56,485 nucleotides of DNA from Alkalihalobacillus alcalophilus ATCC 27647 = CGMCC 1.3604. Lineage in GTDB: Bacteria > Bacillota > Bacilli > Bacillales > Bacillaceae_D. The position numbers and the translations under genes were made by a program. The DNA is taken from positions 1-56,485 of the forward strand of contig NZ_ALPT02000021.1 of the NCBI RefSeq assembly GCF_000292245.2, written 5' to 3'. Below are positions 9,408 to 17,366 of this stretch, piece by piece. The notes beneath the pieces were generated by a model. That model had not been told where the DNA came from, searched no databases, and saw only the letters and a list, made by a program, of their open reading frames with translations. Position 1 is the stretch's first letter, and each line of letters opens with the position of its first letter.

Positions 9408-9435
9408 TTACATCAGAGGAAAAATGATGTACAAT
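9408..9435 (+). promoter_or_regulatory. Candidate promoter of rex-tatA-tatC
   Basis: TTACAT (9408-9413) and TACAAT (9430-9435) are separated by 16 bases, about 57 bases before the rex start. I saw no good Rex dyad beside it. Confidence 0.45.
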
Positions 9436-9492
9436 AAGGATGTTTCAAAGTTAAGTATGGGGTAAGGTGTAAGAGAAAAGGGAGGGCTGCTT

Positions 9493-10128
9493 ATGAAGTC
9501 TGAGCAAGCAAAGATACCTCAAGCAACGGCAAAACGGTTGCCTTTATACTATCGGTTTCTTGAGAATCTGCAGGCCTCTGGAAAGCAAAGAGTTTCATCT
9601 ACCGAATTAAGTGAAGCGGTAAAGGTAGATTCGGCCACGATTCGGAGAGATTTTTCATATTTTGGTGCGTTAGGAAAAAAAGGATATGGATATAATGTAA
9701 GTTATCTACTATCCTTTTTTAGGGAAACGCTTAATCAAGATGAATTAACGAAGGTCATTTTAGTCGGAGTCGGAAATTTAGGGACAGCGTTTTTGCATTA
9801 TAATTTTTCGAAAAATAATAACACCCAAATTGTCATGGCTTTTGACGTTGTTGAAGAAAAGATTGGTCAAGAGATGGGGGACGTTACAATTCACCATTTT
9901 GACACATTGAAGGAAAAGCTCCCAGATGATGTGACAGTGGCGATTTTAACGGTACCTGCTAACGCTGCTCAAAACATCGCGGATAAGCTGGTAGAAGCGG
10001 GAATACAAGGGATTTTAAACTTTACACCTGCTAGGCTCTCAGTCCCTGATTATGTGAGAGTTCACCATATTGACCTATCTGTGGAATTACAGTCTCTTGT
10101 TTATTTTTTAAAGCATTATCCAGTATAA
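9493..10128 (+). CDS. rex: Redox-sensing transcriptional repressor Rex
   Basis: Rex binds operators of fermentative and respiratory genes when NAD+ is high and lets go when NADH rises. The 211-residue protein has an N-terminal winged helix (residues about 12-65, including TIRRDFSYFGALGKKGYGYNV), the dinucleotide loop GVGNLGTA at 92-99, and a C-terminal domain-swap helix ending SLVYFLKHYPV. GGGAGGG sits just upstream of the ATG. Two Rex-like boxes occur 1.8 kb downstream, before doxX. Confidence 0.96.
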   Translation: MKSEQAKIPQATAKRLPLYYRFLENLQASGKQRVSSTELSEAVKVDSATIRRDFSYFGALGKKGYGYNVSYLLSFFRETLNQDELTKVILVGVGNLGTAFLHYNFSKNNNTQIVMAFDVVEEKIGQEMGDVTIHHFDTLKEKLPDDVTVAILTVPANAAQNIADKLVEAGIQGILNFTPARLSVPDYVRVHHIDLSVELQSLVYFLKHYPV

Positions 10129-10188
10129 TAGAAGAAGCTACACAAGGTTGTACAAAGGTCTCACAAAAATTAAGGAGGTGCATCCTTC

Positions 10189-10380
10189 ATGCCATTATCA
10201 GCAGGAAGTATTGTACTTATCGCACTTGTTGCATTGCTTATCTTTGGTCCTAAAAAATTGCCTGAACTCGGGAAAGCGGCTGGAAATACATTGCGTGAAT
10301 TTAAAGCAGCCACTAAAGGACTAGCAGATGACGATGATGATGATACAAGTAAGAAAAAAACGACACGTCAAGACTCTTAA
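10189..10380 (+). CDS. tatA: Twin-arginine translocase subunit TatA
   Basis: TatA oligomerises with TatC to export folded proteins that carry twin-arginine signals. The 63-residue product has one short N-terminal membrane helix (IVLIALVALLIFGP), the conserved FGPKKLPELGKAAG hinge and amphipathic helix, then a charged tail with five Asp in a row. AAGGAGG precedes the ATG. It lies 60 bases after rex and 18 before tatC, matching the tatAy-tatCy pair of B. subtilis. Confidence 0.95.
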   Translation: MPLSAGSIVLIALVALLIFGPKKLPELGKAAGNTLREFKAATKGLADDDDDDTSKKKTTRQDS

Positions 10381-10398
10381 CACAGGAAGGGTTTAAAG

Positions 10399-11163
10399 AT
10401 GGATACACGTAATATGTCGGTCATGGACCATATTGTGGAGTTGAGACGAAGAATTGTCCTGTTACTCGTCTTTTTTGCAGTAGCGTTCATTGCCGGCTTT
10501 TTTTTAGCGACACCATTAATCACGTATTTAACGAATGCACCAATGGCTCAAGGCTTGCCAATGAATGCCTTTAAAATGACCGATCCTTTTCGGGTTTTTA
10601 TGACATTTGCGACGGTCATTGCCCTTGTTTTTATTTTTCCGGTCATTCTTTATCAACTTTGGGCTTTTATTAGTCCTGGGTTACATGAAAATGAGCGAAA
10701 GGTGACATTAGCCTATATTCCATTTGCCTTTATCCTATTTTTAGGTGGGCTTTCCTTTGCCTATTTTGTTTTATTCCCTTTTATCATTCAATTTATGGGG
10801 AATTTATCAGCACGACTTGGCATCACGGAGCAGTATGGAATTAACGAGTATTTTCATTTTTTATTCCAAATTACGATTCCGATGGGGATTTTGTTCCAAC
10901 TACCTGTTATTGTCTCTTTTTTAACGAGATTAGGTCTAGTTACACCATCTACCTTATCGAAGTTACGTAAATATGCTTATTTTGTCTTACTCGTTATCGC
11001 TGGCTTTATTACGCCACCTGATTTAATGTCGCATTTAATGGTTACCGTTCCATTGCTTTTACTTTATGAATTCAGCATTTGGTTATCTCGAATTGCCTAT
11101 CGTAAAGTTTTAAAAGCTCAAAAACTGCAAGAAGAAGAACTAGAACGAACAGAAGCACAATAA
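10399..11163 (+). CDS. tatC: Twin-arginine translocase subunit TatC
   Basis: TatC is the six-helix membrane receptor for twin-arginine signal peptides. The 254-residue protein has the N-terminal cytoplasmic motif MDHIVELRRRI, the FISPGLHENERK region between the second and third helices, and the helix-five/six segment GFITPPDLMSHLMVTVPLLLLYEF. It is co-transcribed with tatA and followed by a strong terminator. No TatB is encoded, which is normal for Bacillus. Confidence 0.96.
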   Translation: MDTRNMSVMDHIVELRRRIVLLLVFFAVAFIAGFFLATPLITYLTNAPMAQGLPMNAFKMTDPFRVFMTFATVIALVFIFPVILYQLWAFISPGLHENERKVTLAYIPFAFILFLGGLSFAYFVLFPFIIQFMGNLSARLGITEQYGINEYFHFLFQITIPMGILFQLPVIVSFLTRLGLVTPSTLSKLRKYAYFVLLVIAGFITPPDLMSHLMVTVPLLLLYEFSIWLSRIAYRKVLKAQKLQEEELERTEAQ

Positions 11164-11227
11164 TAGTTTGAAGGCTTGGTTTATAAGAGGCTAAAGTGAT
11201 AAAAATAGACTATGGCGAGCAATTTGG

Positions 11228-11273
11228 GGCTCTCTCTTAAGGTCATTAGACCATTTGAGAGGGCTTTTTTGTA
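11228..11273 (+). terminator. Terminator of the rex-tat operon
   Basis: GCTCTCTCTTAAGGTC pairs with GACCATTTGAGAGGGC across an ATTA loop, followed by six T residues. Confidence 0.9.
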
Positions 11274-11307
11274 TGCTTCGGAAGGTTAATATCTGCTGTT
11301 CAGTTGG

Positions 11308-11817
11308 GATAGGTAATGAAATTTTTGTTGTGGCGGGATTAGAGTGCGAATTAATGAGGATAGGTAATGAGACATGTGATTTGTTGGAATTAGAGTGCTA
11401 AAAATTGAGGATAAGTAATGAAATTTGTGATTTGCCGGAATTAGGGTGCGAAAAACCTAGGATAGGTAATGAAACTTGAGTTTTGCAGGAATCAGGGTGC
11501 TAAAAATTGAGGATAAGTAATGAGATATGAGTTTTGCCGGAATTAGGGTGCGAAAAACCTAAGATAAGTAATGAAAATTGTGATTTACCGGAATTAGGGT
11601 GCGAAAAACCTAAGATAAGTAATGAAACTTGTGATTTGCCGGAATTAAGGTGCGAAAAACCTAGGATAGGTAATGAAACTTGAGTTTTGCAGGAATTAGG
11701 GCGCGAAAAATAGAGGATAAGTAATGAAACTCGTGGTGTGAAGGGATTAGAGTGCGAATTAATAGAGATAGGTAATCAAATATGCGATTTGCCAAAATTA
11801 GAGTACGAAAACCAGGT
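11308..11817. repeat. Ten-unit 51-bp tandem repeat array, family A
   Basis: Units begin with GATARGTAATGA at 11308, 11359, 11410, 11461, 11512, 11563, 11614, 11665, 11716 and 11767, an exact 51-bp spacing with no indels. Each later holds GGAATTAGGGTGCGAAAA or a near match. The cores match the array at 1-331. Read on the minus strand the period equals 17 codons, but TAG recurs in that frame (at 11661, 11610 and others), so it is not a gene. Substitutions are scattered while length is fixed. Confidence 0.93.
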
Positions 11818-11862
11818 TGTAATGGCCGCTCAAGTGAATAAAAAAGCTCATTTTGAGAAAGT

Positions 11863-11964
11863 TTGTGAAATATTGAACAAGTTGTGAAGGTTTTTGTAAA
11901 AGGTAGATTTTCCAGTAAATCCGTCATATACTAAGAGTGTAATCACATGTGAAAACATTCACAA
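11863..11964 (+). promoter_or_regulatory. doxX promoter with two Rex-like operators
   Basis: The Firmicute Rex consensus is TTGTGAA-N4-TTCACAA. Box 1 (11863-11880) is TTGTGAA-ATAT-TGAACAA, with a perfect left half. Box 2 (11947-11964) is ATGTGAA-AACA-TTCACAA, with a perfect right half and a 6/7 left half. A -10-like TATACT lies between them at 11927-11932; its -35 is poor. An extra half site, TTGTGAA, is at 11882. Two boxes bracketing a promoter suggest repression by the Rex encoded at 9493. Confidence 0.65.
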
Positions 11965-12015
11965 ACTTAGAAAAGCAATTATTTTATTTTTATTACAATA
12001 TGAGGAGGAGTAATC

Positions 12016-12546
12016 ATGTTAGGAGAATTTTTAAGGAATAATAAAATTGTGGCGATGGGATTAGTGGTACTGAGATTGGTCTTAGGTTGGGCTTGGTTGA
12101 GTGCAGGTTGGGGGAAAGTAACTGGTGGTTTTAATGCAGGTGGTTATTTACAAAATGCAGTAGCGAATCCTGTTTTAGATGGTGAAGTGGCGAAGTACCC
12201 ATTATATGTGAGCTTCTTGGAAAACTTCGCTGTTCCAAATGCTGAAATTTTCAGTTTAGTCGTAGCTTGGGGTGAGGTGTTAGTTGGACTTGGATTAATC
12301 TTAGGAGTTCTAACTTCTGCAGCAGCTTTCTTCGGAGCCGTAATGAATCTATCTTTCTTATTTGCCGGAACCATTTCTTCAAACCCTTGGATGTTACTTG
12401 TATCCTTTATCATTATTATCGCAAGTGCTAATGCTGGAAGATACGGTGGAGACCGCTACGTATTACCGTATTTACGCTCTAAAATGAAGTTAAATAAACG
12501 TTCATTTAACATGAACAACTCAGACCAAATAAAAGAAGCGGTGTAA
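12016..12546 (+). CDS. DoxX family membrane protein
   Basis: A 176-residue protein with about four membrane helices and the DoxX opening VVLRLVLGWAWLSAGWGKV, plus VAWGEVLVGLGLILGVLTSAAAFFGAVMNLSFLFAGT. DoxX-like proteins are often linked to quinone or thiol redox functions, but this one's activity cannot be read from sequence. GAGGAGG lies just before the ATG. It stands alone between a repeat array and a terminator. Rex-like boxes at its promoter suggest expression when NADH accumulates, as under low oxygen; this is inference. Confidence 0.85.
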   Translation: MLGEFLRNNKIVAMGLVVLRLVLGWAWLSAGWGKVTGGFNAGGYLQNAVANPVLDGEVAKYPLYVSFLENFAVPNAEIFSLVVAWGEVLVGLGLILGVLTSAAAFFGAVMNLSFLFAGTISSNPWMLLVSFIIIIASANAGRYGGDRYVLPYLRSKMKLNKRSFNMNNSDQIKEAV

Positions 12547-12569
12547 GCAAAAAATCATTCAATGACGAA

Positions 12570-12616
12570 TAGCACCCCCATTGTTAGTCTTCTTGATAAT
12601 TGGAGGTGCTTTTTCC
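12570..12616 (+). terminator. Terminator after doxX
   Basis: AGCACCCCCA pairs with TGGAGGTGCT across a loop of about 20 bases, followed by T residues. Confidence 0.8.
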
Positions 12617-12916
12617 TATATAAAAACAGTAAAAATGAACAAGCTGTTTATTTTAATTCCAATGTTTTCGGTGTCGCTTCTCCAATATTCATTAAACGAA
12701 AAATAGAGGGAGTTATTTTTAATAAAACATATTTGGGATCATTTGGTCCATCAAACCAATGGTTCCATTTGTCTTGCCACCATTTTTCTTTCTCTTTTGA
12801 ATCGGTTATAAGCTCGACTTGGCCTTCAATTTCCAAATATGAATCGTGCAGTCCATCGCCTGTATAGCCAATTAAGATATGGACACTTGGGTTTTGTTTG
12901 ATCGATTCTACTTTAT

Positions 12917-14335
12917 CATTTCCCGACAGAAGACTCCCTCTTCAATCGTGTGAAGGGAGAAGCCCAACGATAAGGGGGAGATGAATGGCGGTTGGTGGTA
13001 GCCAAAGAGATTCTTGTTAGGGTATAATGGGAACATATATTCCTATCGGAGGTGAAAACAATGCTCATCAACAAAGCGTACAAATTTCGTCTCTATCCAA
13101 GCAAAGAACAAGAAACCCTGATTGCCAAAACCATCGGCTGTTCTCGTTTTGTATTTAATCGCTTTTTAGGGCAATGGAACGATACATACCAAGAAACAGG
13201 TAAAGGGTTAACGTATTCTTCTTGTTCGGCTGAATTAACCCAACTAAAAAAGGAATTCGTATGGCTAAAAGAAGTGGATAGCATTGCCCTTCAATCCTCC
13301 CTGAAAAATCTTGCTGATTCCTTTACTCGATTCTTCAAGAAACAAACGAAAGCTCCACGCTTCAAGTCTAAAAAGAATCAGGTACAATCCTACACCACAA
13401 AAGAAACAAATAGCAACATTGCCATAGTAGACAACAAAATCAAATTGCCGAAACTGGGTCTTGTCCGCTTGGCCAAAAGTCGTGAGGTTGAAGGGCGTAT
13501 TCTGAACGCTACAGTCAGACGAAATCCAAGCGGAAAGTTCTTTGTATCCATTCTAGTCGAAACAGATGTACAGCCCTTGAAGAAAACGGATTCATCTATC
13601 GGTATAGATTTAGGCATCACGGACTTTGCGGTTTTTTCGGATGGTCACAAGATCGATAATCATACATTCACAGCCAAAATGGAAAAGAGGCTAAAACGTG
13701 AACAGCGAAAACTTTCCAGACGTGCCTTACAGGTTAAAAACAAGGGGATGAATCTTCTTGATGCCAAAAACTATCAGAAGCAAAAGCACAAAGTGGCTAG
13801 ATTGCACGAAAGAGTCAGGAACCAACGAGACGATTTCCTTCACAAGTTAAGTACAGACATCATCAAAAACCACGATCTGATCTGTATAGAGGACTTGAAC
13901 ACCAAAGGAATGGTACGCAATCATAAGTTAGCCAAATCCATCTCGGATGTATCCTGGTCTGCCTTTGTATCAAAATTAGAATACAAAGCGAAATGGTACG
14001 GGAAAACCATTGTGAAAATAAGCAGGTGGTTTCCATCTAGTCAAATCTGTTCCGAATGTGGACATCAAGAGGGCAAGAAATCTCTTGAAATAAGGGATTG
14101 GACGTGTCCTATTTGCCATAAACATCACGATCGAGATATCAATGCCAGCAAAAATATTCTAGCCGAAGGGGTAAGAACCTTCGACTTGGCTTAACAACAT
14201 ACAGAACCGTAGGAATCGACGGGGATAGCTTGGTCCATAAGAGAAACCTCTGTTGGCAAAGAAATCCGCTGGCAAGTACGCTCTGTTCCCAAGAATCTCC
14301 CACTTCAAGCGTTAGCTAAGTGGCGAGTAGTTCAA
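12917..14335 (+). mobile_element. TnpB-only IS605-type (IS1341-like) insertion sequence
   Basis: The ends were fixed by restoring the interrupted gene: the left flank ends in TTTAT (12912-12916) and the right flank begins GAGTGTC at 14336. The left end carries a hairpin (12934-12959, CTCCCTCTTCA with TGTGAAGGGAG). The right end carries CTCCCACTT (14297-14305) pairing with AAGTGG-C-GAG (14318-14327), and the element ends in AGTAGTTCAA. There is no tnpA, no inverted terminal repeat and no target duplication, all typical of this family. Length 1419 bp; mobilisation would need TnpA from elsewhere. Confidence 0.88.
13061..14194 (+). CDS. tnpB: RNA-guided endonuclease TnpB
   Basis: TnpB is the transposon-encoded ancestor of Cas12. 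It uses an RNA from the element's right end to cut DNA next to a short target motif. The 377-residue protein has the N-terminal helix-turn-helix and wedge region (YKFRLYPSKEQETLI), a RuvC core with D183 in GIDLGITDF, E277 in ICIEDLN and D359 in DRDINASKN, and a zinc ribbon C330/C333/C349/C352. All catalytic residues are present. ATG 13061 follows GGAGGTG; a GTG at 13052 in the same frame is less likely. Confidence 0.93.
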   Translation: MLINKAYKFRLYPSKEQETLIAKTIGCSRFVFNRFLGQWNDTYQETGKGLTYSSCSAELTQLKKEFVWLKEVDSIALQSSLKNLADSFTRFFKKQTKAPRFKSKKNQVQSYTTKETNSNIAIVDNKIKLPKLGLVRLAKSREVEGRILNATVRRNPSGKFFVSILVETDVQPLKKTDSSIGIDLGITDFAVFSDGHKIDNHTFTAKMEKRLKREQRKLSRRALQVKNKGMNLLDAKNYQKQKHKVARLHERVRNQRDDFLHKLSTDIIKNHDLICIEDLNTKGMVRNHKLAKSISDVSWSAFVSKLEYKAKWYGKTIVKISRWFPSSQICSECGHQEGKKSLEIRDWTCPICHKHHDRDINASKNILAEGVRTFDLA

Positions 14336-14355
14336 GAGTGTCTAAATCAGTCGGT
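14195..14355 (+). ncRNA. Putative omega RNA (TnpB guide RNA)
   Basis: By analogy with other TnpB elements, the guide scaffold covers the 3' end of tnpB and the right end of the element; the guide is the host sequence just beyond it. The scaffold here ends with the 14297-14327 hairpin and GTAGTTCAA. The guide would start at 14336 (GAGTGTCTAAATCAGTCGGT). TTTAT plus this guide is exactly the rebuilt empty site, so the RNA would target the allele lacking the element. The 5' end of the RNA is not known. Confidence 0.6.
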
Positions 14356-14651
14356 GTATACAAAGTAAATTGGTCATGGTAAAAACTCATAAATCTACTT
14401 TGTGGTTTATTGTTTACAACAGTTGCCAGCGTTCCAATTTTGTCTTTATCAAGTATGTTTAATATTTCCTTTTTAATCTCTGAAGTGTGCATGGGCAGCT
14501 CCTTTTCGATGTTTTTTTATTTTGCCGAAAGAAGCTATTTTCATTCTTTTCCTTTTAATAAATTAAAGCCAAGCCTTTTTGAAAAAAGATTTATAAAAAC
14601 ATGCTATACTGGATAAAAGATAAAAATTTCGAGAGGCGAAATGGTGTGTTC

Positions 14652-16096
14652 ATGATGAGGGAAAATCAAAAGTGGATGGTTGTGGTGGCTGTTTTATTAG
14701 GATCATTTACGATGATTTTAAATAATAGCATGCTTAATCCGGCTATCCCAACATTTATAGACGTGTTTGAAACAGATGTTGTGTCAGCTGGTTGGATTAT
14801 TACGATTTTTATGGTTGCAATGGGAATGACCGTACCGGTGACGGGTTATTTAGGGGACCGTTTTGGAAAAAAGAGGACGTATTTAATTGGATTGGCTCTT
14901 TTTGTCGTGGGTTCGATTATCGGTACTTTTTCCTGGAATTTAAGCTCCTTAATTACCTTTCGTGCTTTGCAAGGAATTGGCGGAGGGATTATGATGCCAT
15001 TATCGATGGCATTGATTTTTGAAGCGTTTCCGAAAAGAGAGAGAGGGCTTGCTACTGGTGTATGGGGAATTGCCTCGATGATGGCCCCAACGATTGGACC
15101 GACCATTGGTGGAATTCTTTTAGAAACAACAAGTTGGCATTATCTTTTTATCACAAATGCTCCATTTGGGTTGATTGGTTTATGGTTTGCGTGGAAGTAT
15201 TTACCTAATACTACACCAAATCGTCAAGTTCAATTTGATAAGGTTGGTTTTTTCTTGTCACGTTAGGGGTAGGAAGTATTCTTTTTGCGTTTGCACGAAT
15301 GTCGAGTGTGGCCGATTTAACTCACCCGACCAATTTAATATTATTAATCGTCGGAATTATCTGGATGTATTTATTTGTTAAGGTGGAAAAGCAGGTTCAA
15401 CAGCCTTTGCTTGATTTAAGTTTATTTAGAATTCCTGTTTACACATATAGTATTTTGCTGACAACGATCTCTTCCATTGGCTTGTTTGCGGGGATTTTCT
15501 TGATTCCATTATTAATTCAACAGGCATTTGGTTTAAGTGCGATTGTAACTGGATTAGTCTTTTTACCATCGGCCTTATTTACGGGGATTTTTATGACCGT
15601 AGGAGGACGGATTCTTGATAAAAAGGGAGCTAAGGGTGTTATCACTTCTGGGTTATTGGTTCTCGCAGTCGGTACATTGGTGATGGGATTTATGAGCATT
15701 GAAACATCACTTGCTTTTATTATCTTTTGGATGGCGATTCGTGGAATTGGAAATGGGCTTAGCTCGATGCCATCTACCACAACAGGGATGAATGCTGTTC
15801 CTGATCGGTTAGTATCAAGAGGGTCTGCCTTAAATAATGTAGCAAGGCAAATGAGCTCTGCCTTTGCCGTTGTTTTTATTTCGATCTTTTATGAAGTGAG
15901 AAGAGGGCAGATTATGACATCAAGCAGTACTTTTTCACTCGAGCAAGCAAGTGTACAAGCGATTAATGAAGCGTTTATATTCGTTGGGATATTAACTTTT
16001 TTAACCATTCCCATTGGGTATATGCTTGAGAAAAAATCGAAGGAAGAAGACCTTAAGGAACGAAAAATGGAAGAAAAAAAGCAGGCAGTTCGTTGA
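14652..16096 (+). pseudogene. DHA2-type MFS drug/H+ antiporter, frameshifted
   Basis: The gene would encode a 14-helix proton-driven exporter of the EmrB/QacA type. The first part carries GWIITIFMVAMGMTVPVTGYLGDRFGKKR (motif A) and ALQGIGGGIMMP (motif C region), and stops at 15264-15266. The reading continues one frame away as LVTLGVGSILFAFARM and runs to 16096 with the second half intact. The shift falls at a T6 run (15248-15253, GGT TTT TTC); a seventh T would restore the frame. The start may be ATG 14652 or an upstream in-frame GTG at 14646. It could be a live gene with a homopolymer error. Confidence 0.82.
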
Positions 16097-16263
16097 CTGA
16101 GGCTCACTCTATTAAAGGGTGAGCTCTTAGTATATGGGTGGGGAAAAAGAGGTTTAGAGATAGAAAAAATCCCCAATCCCCAGCTGTTCGTCTATTAATT
16201 TTCTTGACATAATTACACACTGGTGCACAATATAAAGAAGAAATAAATGAAGGAGCATTCACT

Positions 16264-17094
16264 ATGATTCACGTGAAGAAAGCGTTAAATAATAATGTCA
16301 TTATCGCAGAACATCCAGATTATGAAGAAATTATTTTAATCGGCAAAGGACTCGGTTTTGGCAAGCGTGCTGGTGACATCGTAGCTGGAGAACGTGCGGA
16401 GAAGTTCTTCGTTCTTAAAGATACGGAGGAACAAAAGCAATATTTAAAGCTACTTGAGTATGTTGATGAGACTTTTATTGAAATGATGGATGCCATCATT
16501 ACGAAAATAGAGGAACGGTTTAAAGTTGAGCTAAATGAGCATATTCATGTAGGATTAACCGACCATCTCTTTTTTGCGATTAAACGAATTAGAGAAGGGT
16601 TAGGGGTAAAAAATCCGTTTCGTAAAGAGACAGAGCTTGCTTATCCGAAAGAGTATGCAATGGCAGAAGAAATTGTCGAATCACTCAGCGATTGGCTGAA
16701 GCTCCATATTCCGGAAGGGGAAATTGGTTTTATTGCTCTCCATATTCATAGTGCCCTTACAAATAGGGAGCTTGCGGAAATTAATAAGGAAACCCTTCTT
16801 GTTGCTGATTTAGTTGAAGTTATTGAAGAGAATCTTAAAATAAAAGTTGATAAAAAAGATATGAACTACTTACGACTTGTTCGCCATATTTATCATACGA
16901 TTGAACGTGTTCAGGCTGAAAATTATATGGAGGAACAGGAAGCTTTGAAAAAGGTGTTGCAAGAGCAGTATCCACTGTGCTACAATTTGTCATGGAAATT
17001 GATGAAAGTTATGCAACAAAAATTAAAGAGACCTGTACCAGATGCAGAAGCGGTTTATTTGACGCTTCATTTACAAAGGTTGACGAAAAAATAG
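16264..17094 (+). CDS. glcT: PtsGHI operon antiterminator GlcT
   Basis: GlcT is a BglG/SacY-type RNA-binding antiterminator controlled by phosphorylation of its PRD domains. The 276-residue protein has an N-terminal RNA-binding domain (residues 1-60, with NNNVIIAEHPDYEEIILIGKGLGFGKRAGD), PRD1 (about 65-170, with histidines in HVGLTDHLFFAI and FIALHIHSAL) and PRD2 (about 175-276, with RLVRHIYHTIERV and LTLHLQRL). A TTGACA at 16204 with an AT-rich -10 is its likely promoter. It lies directly before the ptsG leader that carries its target RNA. Confidence 0.95.
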   Translation: MIHVKKALNNNVIIAEHPDYEEIILIGKGLGFGKRAGDIVAGERAEKFFVLKDTEEQKQYLKLLEYVDETFIEMMDAIITKIEERFKVELNEHIHVGLTDHLFFAIKRIREGLGVKNPFRKETELAYPKEYAMAEEIVESLSDWLKLHIPEGEIGFIALHIHSALTNRELAEINKETLLVADLVEVIEENLKIKVDKKDMNYLRLVRHIYHTIERVQAENYMEEQEALKKVLQEQYPLCYNLSWKLMKVMQQKLKRPVPDAEAVYLTLHLQRLTKK

Positions 17095-17163
17095 TCTATT
17101 TCTTTTCGAGCCATTTAACTGGAATCTCTTACAACTTTATAAAACACCAAAACGAACATTTTC

Positions 17164-17285
17164 CGTGTTACTGGTTAAGCAGGCATGAGCGAAAAAGGTT
17201 GTATAGGGTGTGAATATCTAGGGAAACTTAACCATAATTTGGTTGGCTTATCTCCCTATTCACATGCTGTATTGCTTTTTTACTC
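17164..17285 (+). promoter_or_regulatory. ptsG leader: GlcT-binding RAT element and terminator
   Basis: A RAT-like element (17164-17191, containing GTGTTACTGG and GCAGGCATGAG) matches the known B. subtilis ptsG antiterminator. It is followed by a terminator stem: TGTGAATA (17209-17216) pairs with TATTCACA (17257-17264), an inner GGGA/TCCC pair sits within, and a T run follows. Dephosphorylated PRD1 GlcT would bind the RAT RNA when glucose is present and allow read-through into ptsG. Confidence 0.88.
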
Positions 17286-17366
17286 ATGCTTTTTTGTTGT
17301 TTTGAATTTATCTTTTCATCATTTGTTGTTTGTAATAAAAAGTTTTAAAAAGGAGATGGATTAGAA

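Larger units (their letters stand above)
12648..14492 (-). pseudogene. Pyridoxamine 5'-phosphate oxidase-like (general stress protein 26 type) gene, split by an IS element
   Basis: The minus strand starts at ATG 14492 (AAAGGAG upstream) and reads IGTLATVVNNKPQSRFMSF and FTLYTPTDLDT until 14336. It resumes at 12916 with KVESIKQNPSVHILIGYTGDG and runs to LVELITDSKEKEKWW and the stop at 12648. Together these form one small flavin-binding split-barrel protein of the COG3871 / YdaG type. Removing 12917-14335 restores the reading DTHKVESI across the junction, so insertion was precise and left no target duplication. The intact product would be about 140 residues. Confidence 0.88.

Noticed and set aside
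11308..11817. CRISPR array
   Set aside because: The whole 51-bp unit is conserved; there are no variable spacers of CRISPR type.
11661..11927. Minus-strand frame of 88 codons with 17-residue repeats
   Set aside because: It is the 51-bp repeat read through; stops recur in the other units and there is no ribosome site.
12562..12867. Plus-strand frame of 101 codons after doxX
   Set aside because: It is antisense to the split pyridoxamine-oxidase-like gene, whose minus-strand reading is clearly the real one.
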